In this document: piece after piece, positions 14,475 through 26,900 of the stretch
How positions within the stretch are numbered: the stretch's first letter is position 1
How the letters are laid out: the number at the start of each line of letters is the position of its first letter
Position numbers and translations under genes: made by a program
Notes under the pieces: generated by a model
Seen by the model: the letters and a program-made list of their open reading frames with translations, nothing else
Database searches by the model: none
What the model was told of the DNA's origin: nothing
Source: Brugia malayi
Lineage: Eukaryota > Nematoda > Chromadorea > Rhabditida > Onchocercidae
Reading direction: 5' to 3'
Length of the DNA stretch: 64,000 nucleotides
Assembly (NCBI RefSeq): GCF_000002995.4
Contig: NW_025062477.1
Span: forward strand, 1,878,001 to 1,942,000

Positions 14475-17400
14475 TTAATTCCAACTTCCATATTCGTCAC
14501 TCGAATCATATTCATCAGAAGACATTTTCTTCAGTTTATATGCGTGTGTATCTAATGCATCGATACATCGACTCCACTGGTAATTTACATTTCTCACTGT
14601 ATCTACTGGATAAAGTTCTTGCACCTTTTCCTTCAGCCACATCAACTAAAAAATAAATATTGTGGAAAAATAACTGTATCGGAACATCAGTGAGAAATTT
14701 TTGCAGTGCAGTAGAGCAAGCAAAGCTCTGATATTTTAAAAGAAGTTATGTTGGAAAGTTCTAAGCAACATGTGTATATAGAATTTTAAAATGAATATTT
14801 ATCTAGAGCGTTTATTCCTTAACACATCAAAATCTATGCTCTAAAATTGGAAATCTTAATCTGAAGTTTCTTAATGAGAGTAGATTAGAATATTTTTAAA
14901 AAATAACATCCTAATAGAAGATCAAGATATCTAAAGTAAAATTTGAACTGTGACTAATTATGATGTGCTCTTTAAATCATAAACAAAAACATTTTTTAAC
15001 AATAAAAAGCATCAAAATTTATTAAGAAACTAACCGTTCAAGGAAAAAAAAAAAATTTAACTTACTTTAGCTTGATTTCGTTTTTCTTTACATGGTTTCT
15101 TAATATCATCACTACCACTATACAATAAGAGAGCAACTTTAAGGGCAAATCCTTCAGCATTTTCCTGCTGTCGTCGTATACGAGAAAGAGTTTGAGGTAA
15201 CAAATAATCTATTTCTAATTCATTTTCTTCGGTAGACTTATATTTTGATGAACAAGCTGAAACTAAGTTCAGGCATAACTGAATTAAGATATTTATATCA
15301 GATGAAACTTAACTGATCATTATTTCAAAAGTCTCCAGGAATTAATCAGAAAAAAAAAAGTAAAATGAATTCCTAAAACTAATCAAAAGAAAAAGTAATT
15401 CAATTTAACTGAAAAGAATTAGTACCATCATCTGAACGCATTCGTTTTACAGGAACACCACGTCGCTCTGAATTATCAAGACTGTAGTTCTCTTTTTCTA
15501 ACTCCAGCAATAAGTTTTCGTAATCGGCTAATCCAGACAATGCTTGTAAGCAACTTTTATACAATGATGACAATTGTTTGCGCGGATAGCATACAGATAT
15601 CATAATTTCTATCCACCGAATCTAAAGAGTAATTCTTTTTAAGTCAAGGATAAAGTTCAATCTTAAGCCAAATTAAGAATTGATCTTTAATTTCGACTTT
15701 TACTTCAAAATCATTTCTTGATCTGAATTCAAACTCCACCTTTCCAGTAAGATTTGAATATTTCTTCCTTATCAACATGCTGAAATTTAAACTTTGATCA
15801 TTTCTTAAAGATACCCGTTTTATTTGGCTAATCGTCATATTTTCCGAAAATAACATGCTGATCTCTTCACGTGTAAAAATATGCCGTGCAAGACATCGAG
15901 CAAATACCGTTGGGTGAGAACACGTAGCCACTAAGCCATGAACAAATTCTTTGGGACAGTATCGGTAAACCTCATCTGCAAAAAATCATACATTTAATCT
16001 ATTCTGAATTCATTTCAGATAGCTTGGATTTCAGAAAGTCCATTTCTTAAATTCGGTGTCAGAAACTATTTCCTGCCACTTTTCTTAATTCATAAAAAAA
16101 GTAAGTGAAAGAACTACTGATAAAAGGAGTAATTTACCTGCATAAAGTTTTCCGATGTGGAAGAAACCATCTTCTCCATTAAAAACTTTATCCGTTTGCA
16201 CCAAGACTGCTTTCATTTCTACAAAACAGTCTAATTTAGGAAAGTCTCAAACAGGAGAGTATCAAATAAACTGACACTAAAACTAGAGAAATTCCAGGTA
16301 AACTCATTTTTATACCTTCAAAAAATTCTTTTCTCAGATTACCTTTTTCAGCAGCAGAACCGCACGCTGGAACCACAGTAGGAACATGAGGCCTTAAAGC
16401 ACTCAACGATATTGTTTTCAATTGGTTGTCAATATCTCTTTTAGCAACAACAACCATACATCTCAGTCCATCCGCTTCACAACGAATATTATCCAGACGT
16501 CGACATAAACGGCCCCAGTTATAATTCAAACATTCTATCAGTTTTGTGACTCTAGTTGGAGTTCGAGAAAATCCAACTGGAAAAGTTGAATTAGTGTCAT
16601 GATGACTTTCAGTAAATGAAGCTATGGCAGGACGTTGCGAAGTGGGTCGACTACGGCTGGATGACTCGGACTGCAGAAGATACAGCGCACGCTTTCTGTG
16701 TAACTCAGAATCAACATGAGCTAATGCTGAGGAAGAGATGCCGCAAAATAAAGGTCGTTTCGAAAAAGTCTGGTTCTGAATTAACAATTGGAATGCTGAG
16801 AATGGTTTGCTTTCTCCAACATCTGGCATACGCAACGACATGGGTGCATTTTTTACAGAATTTTCTCTATCGGAGTAGGCTGTGCTATCATAGTAGACTA
16901 GCTCATCATCCTAGAAGCATGTATAATGTCACAAGAAAAAAATTACGTCTAATCTTATTAAGATGAAGTCAAATATTATTAGTCAAAAAGCACTATATTT
17001 TGATTTTAACTAGTGAGATTTCATGTTTTTGATTTAAACTGAATTAAATGCAAAGATTCATAATTCATGAATTATGACTAAATTTCAAATTAGGAACAAA
17101 GCATCTTAGAGAGTTTTTTCCAACTGAAAGATACGACAAAATTTACCCTTCTCATAAGAGAACCAGTGTGACACATTGGCTGAATTTCAAGTTTACGAGA
17201 TAACATATGTATTTCGGTAAGCTGAAATAGAGTAACTTCATTAAAACCGTTCGTTTAGTTCAGATTACCATTTGAGTGCAGAATAAACCAATACCAAAGA
17301 AATCCCGAAATCTCAAAGTGTAACATCTGATTCCGGAAATCTGAAGGATTTGGTTTTTATCAAATTGCCATCCAAGATATTTAGAACTCATATTTTCCAT

Positions 17401-18513
17401 CCAAAAATGTACATTATTCCAAAAAACAAGAAGTAAAAACTTACCATGTCATTCGGAATCATATATAAATTTTTTGGGAATGATTGGTGTTTACATTTCT
17501 CGACTATAACACGATGTTGACCCACTTCGATTACAACAGCTCTCTCAATTTTTCCCTTCAATCGAATATTTACATTTGAAAAAGGCCAAAGCACTCCTAT
17601 AATATCGCTCTCACGGACTATGCAGAAAATATTCAACTTATTAAGGTATATTAAAGCACAAGCATTCCTGAAAAAAAATTATTACAACTTCCCAGTTGTC
17701 ACTAATTCGGAAAATACATTCTGATCTATGATATATTAACTGTGCAAATTTGCATCATATACGTCATGACTGGAAAGCACTACGATGTTAAGCAATGCTC
17801 AATACAAAAAAAAAAAAAAAAAAAATATAGTCTGTAGGGTGAAACAAATGATATATGATATATCTTAGGAGTAAAGAATAAAAAATTAGTTCAAACAAAT
17901 CCACGTACCCCTCTTCTGTACCCGTTATAGCGTGGAGCATAAATTTCAGCACATAACCGAAACGCCAAATCGATGCATCTGTTTGTATAAATTCATCGTT
18001 TCTATTCAAAATTCGGATACATTCATTACTAATGCACTTCCATTCGTTTTTTATATGATTTACTAGAAAAGAGAGTATTAAAACTCTTAGAAAAAAACCT
18101 TAGTATAACCATCATAATATCTAAATCTAGCAAATCTACACCTAATTAATACCAAAATTATGCCATTTCACACATGTTGTGTTTTATAATTGCTTAGTAA
18201 TATCACTAAAAAAAAAAAAAAAAAAAAAAAAAAGACTAACAAGAAAAGAAGGAATAGTAAACAGGAAAAAAACAGATTTATGAATCTGTAGCAAGAATTT
18301 TTCAAAATTTTATTAATTCATCTTACCTGTTAATCTACAAATACCAGTTGATACTTCATGCAATTTTTTAGTGATCTGATACGCTATTTTGTCATTCATA
18401 TTATTGAAATTATTCGAACTGGATGACCAAATTATTGGACGTCGTTTCACTTCTTTAATAAGCATCAGACGTAATGCGTCTGTCCATACGAATTTTTCGT
18501 CACTGTATAACAT
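14475..18513 (-). CDS. MADF domain + tandem BEN-like domain nuclear protein
   Basis: Ten exons join in phase to a 677-residue protein: 18513-18327, 18062-17909, 17667-17445, 17221-17147, 16910-16316, 16218-16138, 15975-15815, 15621-15426, 15256-15066, 14645-14475. All introns are GT-AG. Residues about 13-107 fit a MADF (Myb/SANT-like) domain: LMLIKEVKRRPIIW, then IKNEWKCI and SIWRFGYVLKFM. Residues about 215-412 are serine-rich with basic stretches. Residues about 440-530 contain FARCLARHIFTREEI and, after a splice, IMISVCYPRK and YKSCLQAL, which fits a BEN domain. Residues about 585-665 repeat the plan: FALKVALLLY, VQELYP and WSRCIDAL. The tail is acidic (SSDEYDSSDEYG). Such domains bind DNA and act in chromatin repression; that function is inferred. 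The ATG lies 14-21 nt after TTTCAG and TTTTAG sites that could accept a spliced leader. Domain calls are from wording only. Confidence 0.82.
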
Positions 18514-19140
18514 TTGATTTTATTGCTAAAATCTGAAAGATAAAATACTATACTTGTTTTTTCAAATTTAAAATGCATAATTAATAAGGAAAAATTAATA
18601 TCCGAATAGCAAGCAAATGGTTCATACACGACTGATAGCATTAGTTTTTTAAACTTACACTTTTAAAATACTCGCAAATATTTCCCTAAAAATTTTTTAA
18701 TTCCTCTCAAAACAACATCTCGTTAGCACTAGTTGTGTGTATTAGCTAAAATTATGAGACTTTTCGCATGTCAACAAATACACAACAGAAATTCACAAAT
18801 AAACAGAATTATCTGCAAAATTACATAATCACGTAATTGATAGACACGTGAAAAACGACGGGAGTTTCGTGTAACTTTCACGTTTGTACGTACGCATTAA
18901 CAAAAGAAATTAAATGCCAAAAAAAAGGAAAAGGAGAAAGCAGGAATCGAAAGGTCACCATCACATCTAAGGCAAACGAAGCAATCATATTTCCCGCTTT
19001 TTCATCATGAATTCATCATGTCGTCTGCTTCACACTCTCTTTCTCTTACTCTGGTATCTTAGTCTATCAATTAACCGCATTCTATCATTGCAATCTGTAA
19101 TATCTATTCTCTCATCACTATCATTCACTTTTTCATTCCT

Positions 19141-19329
19141 TTAGCTTAAGGTTCGTTGGCATATCCATCTGGTGTTTCTGGTGTTTTCATCGAGGTGTGA
19201 TCTGGTAGGTTCGGTGTTTTTGCTTATGTGAAATTTGGTGGGTTCGATATTTTCATCTGGAAGTGATCTCATGAATTCGATGTTTTCTTTCACGTAAAGT
19301 CTTTTGATTCCGATATTTTCATCGGACAG
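19141..19329 (-). CDS. Open frame with five 11-residue repeats (unknown)
   Basis: A 62-codon stretch, stop to stop, is open on the minus strand only. It translates to five 11-residue units with the pattern (D/K)EN(I/T)EPT(K/R)xH, for example DENIEPTKFHI and DENTRNTRWIC. Asn codons vary between AAT and AAC among units, as expected under protein constraint. No plus-strand frame is open throughout. There is an internal ATG in the second unit but none at the start, so it may be an exon, a small gene or a relic. It lies between the divergently transcribed MADF/BEN and COX6C-like genes. I do not recognise a family. Confidence 0.35.
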   Translation of the reverse strand: MSDENIGIKRLYVKENIEFMRSLPDENIEPTKFHISKNTEPTRSHLDENTRNTRWICQRTLS

Positions 19330-19332
19330 TTA
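19168..19332. repeat. Degenerate 33-bp tandem repeat, five copies
   Basis: Five units, each exactly 33 bp (19168-19200, 19201-19233, 19234-19266, 19267-19299, 19300-19332), share GGTTCGATGTTTTCAT-like cores. Substitutions are many but register is never lost, suggesting either selection for length in multiples of three or an old, undisturbed duplication. Confidence 0.85.
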
Positions 19333-19789
19333 AATTGGTTACGAATAAATGCTAACATTTGTTGTTTTCAATTAGAAGTTAATACTTATGTTCAGGATTA
19401 TATAAAATCTGATTTTTGGGTTCAAAAAAGAGAGAAATGATGTTTATGAATGCTGGTTGTGTTTTTTTGGTACTTTTACTTAGATGACATGTGTCGGTCT
19501 ATTATAAGGTAATCGGAATGACTGTAAGTAAGCTACTAATGTTCATAACTTTGCAATTACGTGCCAGTCTTTAAGCTACTGATAATCTGGTTATTAGTTA
19601 ATATTAGAGGAATCACGAAAACGCATTGTGCATAGGTAAAAACTCATATTTTAAATAAATATGTAAGCACTATATGACATAGGTATAACTGTCATGGCAA
19701 AAGTTGGCTTATATGCTTGACAGATTTTATACTTTTTTGTCGTCCTTGCCTACCTCTTTAAACATGTTATGTTAACATGTTGTATTTCA

Positions 19790-19799
19790 TGTTTCAGAA
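19790..19799 (+). promoter_or_regulatory. Likely spliced-leader acceptor for the COX6C-like gene
   Basis: ATGTTTCAG ends at 19797, two bases before the initiator ATG at 19800. This spacing and wording is typical of nematode trans-splice acceptors. No upstream coding exon is seen, so trans-splicing is inferred. Confidence 0.55.
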
Positions 19800-20332
19800 A
19801 TGTTTGGAGGACCTCCATTTCTACGTTATCCGTTATGGCGTTTCACCGCTTTTTCGGTGGTTGCCTCAACTGCGGTGTCGGGAATTATTTTTATGATGTT
19901 ACGTAGAAATGAAAACATGCGACGAAAAAAATGGGAAGAGTTTTTCAAGTAAGACTTAATTCGATTAACGTTGTTCATTTTTTTGAGTAACTGCTTAAAG
20001 CATGAATCAGGAATGCTTAACTAATAAGGAATAAGGAGTGCTTAAAATTTTATATCAGTTATCGTACTGCTAGATTTTTATGCAGTCACTACGTCGGATT
20101 GATCGTAGATCGAATCGATTTTGTCTTGGATGTTATTACCATTGAGGGTTGGGATTTTTTTCGTTCATAGATTTCAGATCATTTCAGTTACTACGTTCTA
20201 ATTGCTTATTGTTGCAGAAATTACGATGCGTATGAACATATAAAAGAAATTTGCTCACATGCACCAGGGATAATGCATAGCTGTCCCAAAGACCTCGCTT
20301 TAGCATATGAAAAAGCTGGATTGAAGAAGTAG
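19800..20332 (+). CDS. COX6C: Cytochrome c oxidase subunit 6C-like protein
   Basis: Two exons (19800-19948 and 20218-20332) join in phase to an 87-residue protein. The N-terminal half has one hydrophobic membrane span (about residues 12-33, ending FMMLRRNE) and is followed by RRKKWEEFFKNYDAYEHI, which matches the RKK...F..NYD wording of subunit 6C of mitochondrial complex IV, an inner-membrane respiratory subunit. The C-terminal extension (HAPGIMHSCPKDLALAYEKA) is longer than in the vertebrate protein. The intron is GTAAGA...TTGCAG, 269 nt. The start is the first ATG after a TTTCAG acceptor. Other tiny membrane subunits of respiratory complexes are possible alternatives, but the NYD motif favours 6C. 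Confidence 0.72.
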
Positions 20333-20618
20333 ATGATAAATGCTCGTTAAATCGATTTTTTGTAGTGATCTTGTTTAGTGTTTTAGTGAACACTAATGAA
20401 ATGTATCTTCTTAGATTCTTGAAGTCAATAACTATACTGATTCGTTTTTGTAACTTCTTAAATCCGCGAAGTCGATAATTTTACCGACTCCTTTTTGTAA
20501 TTTAAATTGCTTTATCAGAAGTATAAAATCTGGCTGCATACATGATAAGTAAGAACGAGGGCAACATATTCGTTCCAAACATTTCAATGCTTTTTAGGTG
20601 GAATTCTAAGGTTTTGAA

Positions 20619-20624
20619 AATAAA
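20619..20624 (+). terminator. Poly(A) signal of the COX6C-like gene
   Basis: AATAAA lies 287 nt after the stop codon, on the coding strand. The convergent CRAL-TRIO/GOLD gene ends at 21209, leaving under 600 bp between the two 3' ends. Confidence 0.5.
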
Positions 20625-21208
20625 CGGAAGTTTGACTGATAATATTATCACATATCAGTCAGAAAGGCCACTGGATTTGTATAAGTGCTGTCTTTTAAAA
20701 TAGATGACAACATCATACTTATAGTTCCACCGGGATATTTTTTGATCTCTATATTTTGCAAGTATGAGATTAATATCGCTCTTAGAAAATAACTTAAAAG
20801 GTGCTCATAGCTTATTTACTGTTGTATGGCTAGCTATTAATGCCAATCAAATTTATCATTATTATGATGGTTTCCTGAAGCTTGGAAGCTACATTTGAGG
20901 TTGTTATTGGATATTCCTTACAGATGCTATTGAGTTCTAATCAGCAAGTGTTTATTGCTTCTAAGCATTTTAAAAGTCTGTTCTCGGCCTATAGGTTAAG
21001 AAAAAAAAACAAGTTCTTGTGGTTGCAACGTGAAGCAAATTATTTTATCCGATTTGACTAAGTATCATAAGACAAACTTTGAATTTTTTATCTACAAAAA
21101 TGTAATATAGATGGACGAGGTAACAATTTACAAATATACAGCAGCATGACGAACAGGAACCATGAACTTAAAGATATGTATAATCTGTGCAAATCGTTAT
21201 TTTGTCAT

Positions 21209-23908
21209 CTACAGCTGATCAATTTCGATGTTGTAACGCAATTGTTTTGCTGAGAACCATGAGTAATAATTGTCGAATTCAATTATATCTGTAATTAAAT
21301 ATGTGAATTACAAGTATTCATTTTCCACATTTGTTGAAGAGTAGAATTACACTTATTTGCAGAGTGAAAAAGGATAATTCTTTGATCATTACTTGCTTTA
21401 GACATTGTATGTTTGAAAAAAAATTTCAAAAGTGAAAAAGACTTACATCTTCCAGCTTTTTCACATAGAATAGATCCAGATATGGGCACTTGTGAACACT
21501 CTAACCTAATATATGGGAAAACGGTTTCCATTTCAATTAAATTGTTTGCTTTGGACGTTTTATCGAAGTGTATACCGAAACCAATATCTTCCTCCGATGT
21601 CATGTACTGCCAGCTGAAATACATATCATAATTAGTTGGTACTATTTGCAAGTTAATATCTCAAAAATTGATGTGAATGAAAAGGAATAGTATTATTTCA
21701 TTGGTTCCAGTGATTTAACTAACCACCATCCTAAAATGCTAGCATACATATCTAAAATATTCTAACTTGATACTTAATTGATTGGTCATTTTGAATTTAG
21801 AGTGCTACCCAGAATACCTTACGGCAATTTTCGCACATCTCCAACCATATCCCTAATGAAGAAACTAACAGATTGACACTATTATTATTATTTGTTATTA
21901 TTTATTATTGTTTTATTATGATCATTATTTTATTATTATTATTATTAATCATTATTAATAATAATTATTATTATCATCATTGTTGTCGTCGTCATTATTA
22001 TTATTATTATTAATTATATTCATTACTATTACCATATCCTATAAAATAGATGTCCTGTAAATTAAATATTTGAAAATTAAATATTGAAAATGTTAACCTA
22101 ATTCTTGTATTCGCTTCAACTTTAATCTCAATGAGATGTTTTTCACCGGCGTAAACAGTTGTAAGTTGATCATAATCAGGCATCGCATCATCCGGATCAA
22201 TGTAATACGTATCAGGAATTGGTCCAAGACCGTACCGTATTTTAGATGGACATTTTGGATCACCATTTTCGCACAGTTTACCACCCCAATGAACAGGCCA
22301 TGAATCCAATTCAACATATTGTTTTAGTGCTAATTCCCATTCATCAATTGAAGGCATTTCGATTAGTTCATGGAAAAAAAAAAAAACATATTGTAGTAAA
22401 AAATTAATAAAAAAAAAATTAATTCGATGGAAAAATTAGAACTGCTTTTTTTTTTTTTTTTTTCAAGTAAATTTAAATTATTTTAATTCTTAATTATGTT
22501 TAGGAAAAAAGAAGCATAGTCCATTCTGTAATATTATTTTAACATTATTAATGAATTATTTATTAAACATTAATTGTTATTAAGCAGTTTACATCTGCAT
22601 TTAATATTCTAAATTAGCATAATAAAGCAAAGCTCTTTGTTTTGTTCATTCTTTCTTTTGTTACAATTTGTTTAACAATGTTTGATTAATAAATTTCAAT
22701 TAAAATTTACTTGTATTTTATCGCTTAAAAATGCGGTCATTGTATTAAATGCAACTCTAGCCATTTCAGGTGCTCGAATGATAAGAATTTTTTTCAGTAC
22801 CAATGGATAATGCTCTTGAAAGAGTAAAATAAGTGTTGTGAAAGAAGAAGCGAATGCTTTGCATGAATAATGTGCACTACTGATGTGATCCAAGTCGAAT
22901 ACAATCATCATTTGTTCAAATGCATGACCGGTCTGTAAGAAAAAAGTTTGATAAATTAAAAAAAAAAGAAATCAGTGATTTGATTTTGCAATTAATCTCT
23001 TCTCTTTCTTTCTTTTTTTTTTTCTCTCAAATTATAACTAACTTTTAGAAATGTTTACAAGTTTCGAAATTATAATTTGAAAATATAGAAATAATTAAGA
23101 ATATGAATGTTACCAAAATTAATGATGAATTTAGAAAATCTAATTTAAAGTATAAATTATTTGATTTTTAATTTTCACTCTTTTTTTTTTTTTTTTTTAA
23201 AATCATTCAAATATCCAAATGATTCTACTTGTTAGGATAATATTTAACTAACTGATTGATTGATCGACTGATTAATTGATTGATCGATCGATCGATCGGC
23301 TGAGTTGATCTATTTAGAATGAAATGAAATCATAGCATATTTTAATCTTAAATTTCAAATTACAATAGTTGACCTCTTTGGATTTATCGCTGCATAGTCG
23401 TATACCCCGTTCAATTGCAGCGAGAGAATATTTGATATAATCACTGGATTGCACTGATTTCAACATTCCTATAAATAAAATTTAAAAAAAAAAAAAAAGA
23501 AAGACCTTGAAAAAAGAAAATATAAAACGAAATGATAAATTTATTGATCAAATGTAGATAACTATCTTCGATCTCTTCTTTCATCATTAATTCTCAAAAA
23601 AAAAAAAAAAAAAAAAAAAAGAAAAAAACCGTTGCCGAAGATAATATGAATAATTTAGTAAAGATCATATGCAATCATATATAATATGGAATTTAAAATT
23701 TAAAATCAAGAGTTATTAATTCAATTTTAAATTTTCAAAAAGACGAATGAAAATAATACCTTCAACATCCATGTTACCCAATAAAGACATAAGTATTGGA
23801 AAACCGTCTTTATCTGATAAGAATCCATAACCACAGTATTTTTCTAGAATCTGCAAAAAAAAAAAAAAAAAAAAAAAAAATTGAAATGAATAAAAAAGAG
23901 AAGAAAGG

Positions 23909-23940
<32 letters not shown>

Positions 23941-26900
23941 ATTGCATCAAATGAATGTCTTAAAAATAATTGATATTACCATTCATTGCCATTCTAATTT
24001 CTACTATTAATTTATTATTATTAAAATTACGTTTTGAATTTCTTATCTTCACTTTACTCCACTCCTCTTATCAACTCTTATCAATTCTCACTGATTTTTA
24101 TATGAAATTTTGTATTGATTGTTTAAAATAGATTTCGATTCTGAATGTAATTTCCTGAATATCAAAATGAATTTTTAACGAAGCATAAGTAAGATTTCAA
24201 ATTAAATATTTTTTTTTTTTAAACTTATTTTGTAATATTTATACCTATCACTTTTACTATTCGTGTTTTGCAAGAAAAAATAGCAAAAAAATTGGTAATA
24301 CTTCGGGTGCTTTCCAATTTGGTAAATTATCGAGATCCCACGCTTTTCGAAATACCACATGTTTCTTCAATGCATCAGCGGTTTCATCGAAACGTCCGTC
24401 ACGTGAACGTAACCACCTTGAAAGGTAATGCAATCTTATCCAACATATGTTTTTATGCGCAAAGGAATTTTAAAAATAGGAACTGATACAAATTTTTTAC
24501 ATGGATAATAAATTGAGAAAAAAAGCATTGCAATAAATTTTTGCATATTATATTTTACAATTGGTATTTATTCCTTCATTTCAAATAGATTAATCGATAA
24601 TGCCGAATTCAAAGTATGCAAAAGGTTAATTAAATTTCAAAATTTACCAAATGAAATCATTTTTTCCTCGGCAAATCCATAAATCAATGAATAGAAAAGG
24701 AAAAAATGAATTTAAGCTATGGCATTACTTATTAAGCTGCTAGTTTTCAAATAATTCACAATTTAAATGAATTTTTTTCTCTGATAAATGGATCACATAA
24801 TTTCGAATGATATGATTTATCAAAACACTAATTCATATGGAATATATAATATTTCACTATTTTGTGAAAATTTCCAGAATAACTAATTTATTTCCTTTAT
24901 CTGTCTTAACTAATTAAAAGTAAATAAAATTGTTTGAAAATTCTGTAGAATATTTGAAAGTTGAAGTATGAAGTTGAAGAGTTTTGTAACAGAAGGATGT
25001 GAATATTTTGTAGCGTAAGAAAATGAAAAAAGAAATTCCTTCTAAATTTCCCAAGAACTTTTCATATTTTATCACAATCAGTTTAAACATATGTGTAATT
25101 CATCCTAAAATTTTTATTGCTTACTAATGCTAATGCAACTAATTAATTATTTAATTAATTTGATTATATTTTTGCTTTAAGAAATTGTGTGATCAACAAA
25201 CAATAATGCAAAATTACTTAAAATCATTTTGAAGATAATAAAAAGAAGAAAATTAAACTAATACAAATTTGACGTTTCATCCTAATTTTTTCTTTTTTTT
25301 CTTTTTAATTCTTTTTTTATTTGACTAAGAAATTAATAAATGTGAAAAAAAAAGAAAAAAAAAACAAACAAACATATTGATTGAATGATACAACAAAAAT
25401 GCCGCAAGGGATAAAAGAAGGAAAAGAAAGTATCACCTAATTAATTCTTAAAGATAATTCTATTCTTTTACTAAGATTAACTAAAATAAAGAGGAGAAAT
25501 CAGCCAACCATTTCAGCTTTCAAAAAATTTTTTATTTTTTTTATTTTTTCATTGCCATGTAAAATTACTTTTTTTGGTTGTCACAGTTTTAACAGAAGAA
25601 TGAGAGAAAGACTGGTTTTGGTAATTTCATGTCAAAGGAACTTTCAATTTTCATTAATTTCATTATAGCTAAATTGCAAATCATCAACAAAACAATTTCC
25701 AGAAACATTTAAAAATTAATTTTTAAATAACATTTGAAAAGGGACTTTTAAATATCACATGCAAGAACTTTTCTTGAATTTTTTTTTTTATGAATTCGTG
25801 TCAGTTCATTCTTATCAATATTATCATTATTAGCAGTGTCTGAAAAGTAGAAAATTTGCTGTTTCGACAATATTATCGATTAGAGGAAAAGTATTACAAT
25901 AAATTTACAAATATAAAATTAGTCATTGGCATGATACAGAATGTTACCGTAATCAGTTATTAATATGGTACAGTATGCTATCGGTGCAGTACCGTATCCA
26001 CACTAAATGGAAAATGTAAAAATTGTTATTTGCATCAGTTTTTTTCAGCGATATTGTCGATTAATAGCAAATATTATGATGATTTTACAAACATAAAACT
26101 AATTATTAATATGTTTTCATTTATAATATTACCATATACTACCGTATTATTTCTTTTATTTCTATATCAATGATATCTGAATCCTAAGCTAAAATTTAAA
26201 GTGAAAAGTCTTATCCTACAAAAGAAGAAAAAAAAAAAAGATTTAATGAGAATTTTAAATTTTACAGAATTTTTTTACAGAATTAATTTTACAGAAGCGT
26301 TTTTCAAAAAAAAAATTTATACGATTTAAAAGTGAAAATAAATGACTGGATGATATTTGCACTTGTAAGTTTTCTTTTTTTTTTTTTTAAACGAAATATA
26401 CAAAGTACATAATTGATTTTGTGCTCTCATCCTTTTATTTGTAATAAGTGGTTCCTCTATTTTTTGAAATAGGAAGGAAGATCGAGAAACCAAATACATT
26501 TTCGTCTTATCAATTTGACAACATTTGCTCGTAAAAGGAGAAAAAATAAATTATATTAAATTTCTAAAAATGACTCATGATAAAATTTCAGGAGATAATA
26601 AAAAAAAACTATAAAATACTTCCGAATAAATTATTATTTTTTTTTTTTTTTTTTTTAAAAAAAGTTCTTCTAGGGTTACAGAACAAATGGTTCAAAACAA
26701 AGTAATAGCAAAAATTATATTACAAAAACAATATCATTTAAAAACTTTCCTTTTTTAATTAAGACTTCATTTGCTTGAATAAAAAAAAAAAACGAAATTA
26801 AAGAAAAAAAAAATAGTAACTGGTATGTAACTTAAGAATTAAATATGCATAAAAATACACAATATTTATAGTAAACAAGTAAACAAAGTAAGCATTGCAT

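Noticed and set aside
15644..15931. Minus-strand frame reading through past 15815
   Set aside because: The exon should end at the GTATCT donor after IKR, because the next exon continues the BEN-like pattern; the read-through part is intronic.
16616..16966. 116-codon plus-strand frame
   Set aside because: It is antisense to the large fifth exon of the MADF/BEN gene, whose minus-strand frame joins in phase to exons on both sides.
24268..24486. Plus-strand 72-codon frame
   Set aside because: It overlaps the second exon of the CRAL-TRIO/GOLD gene on the opposite strand, which has recognisable family wording.
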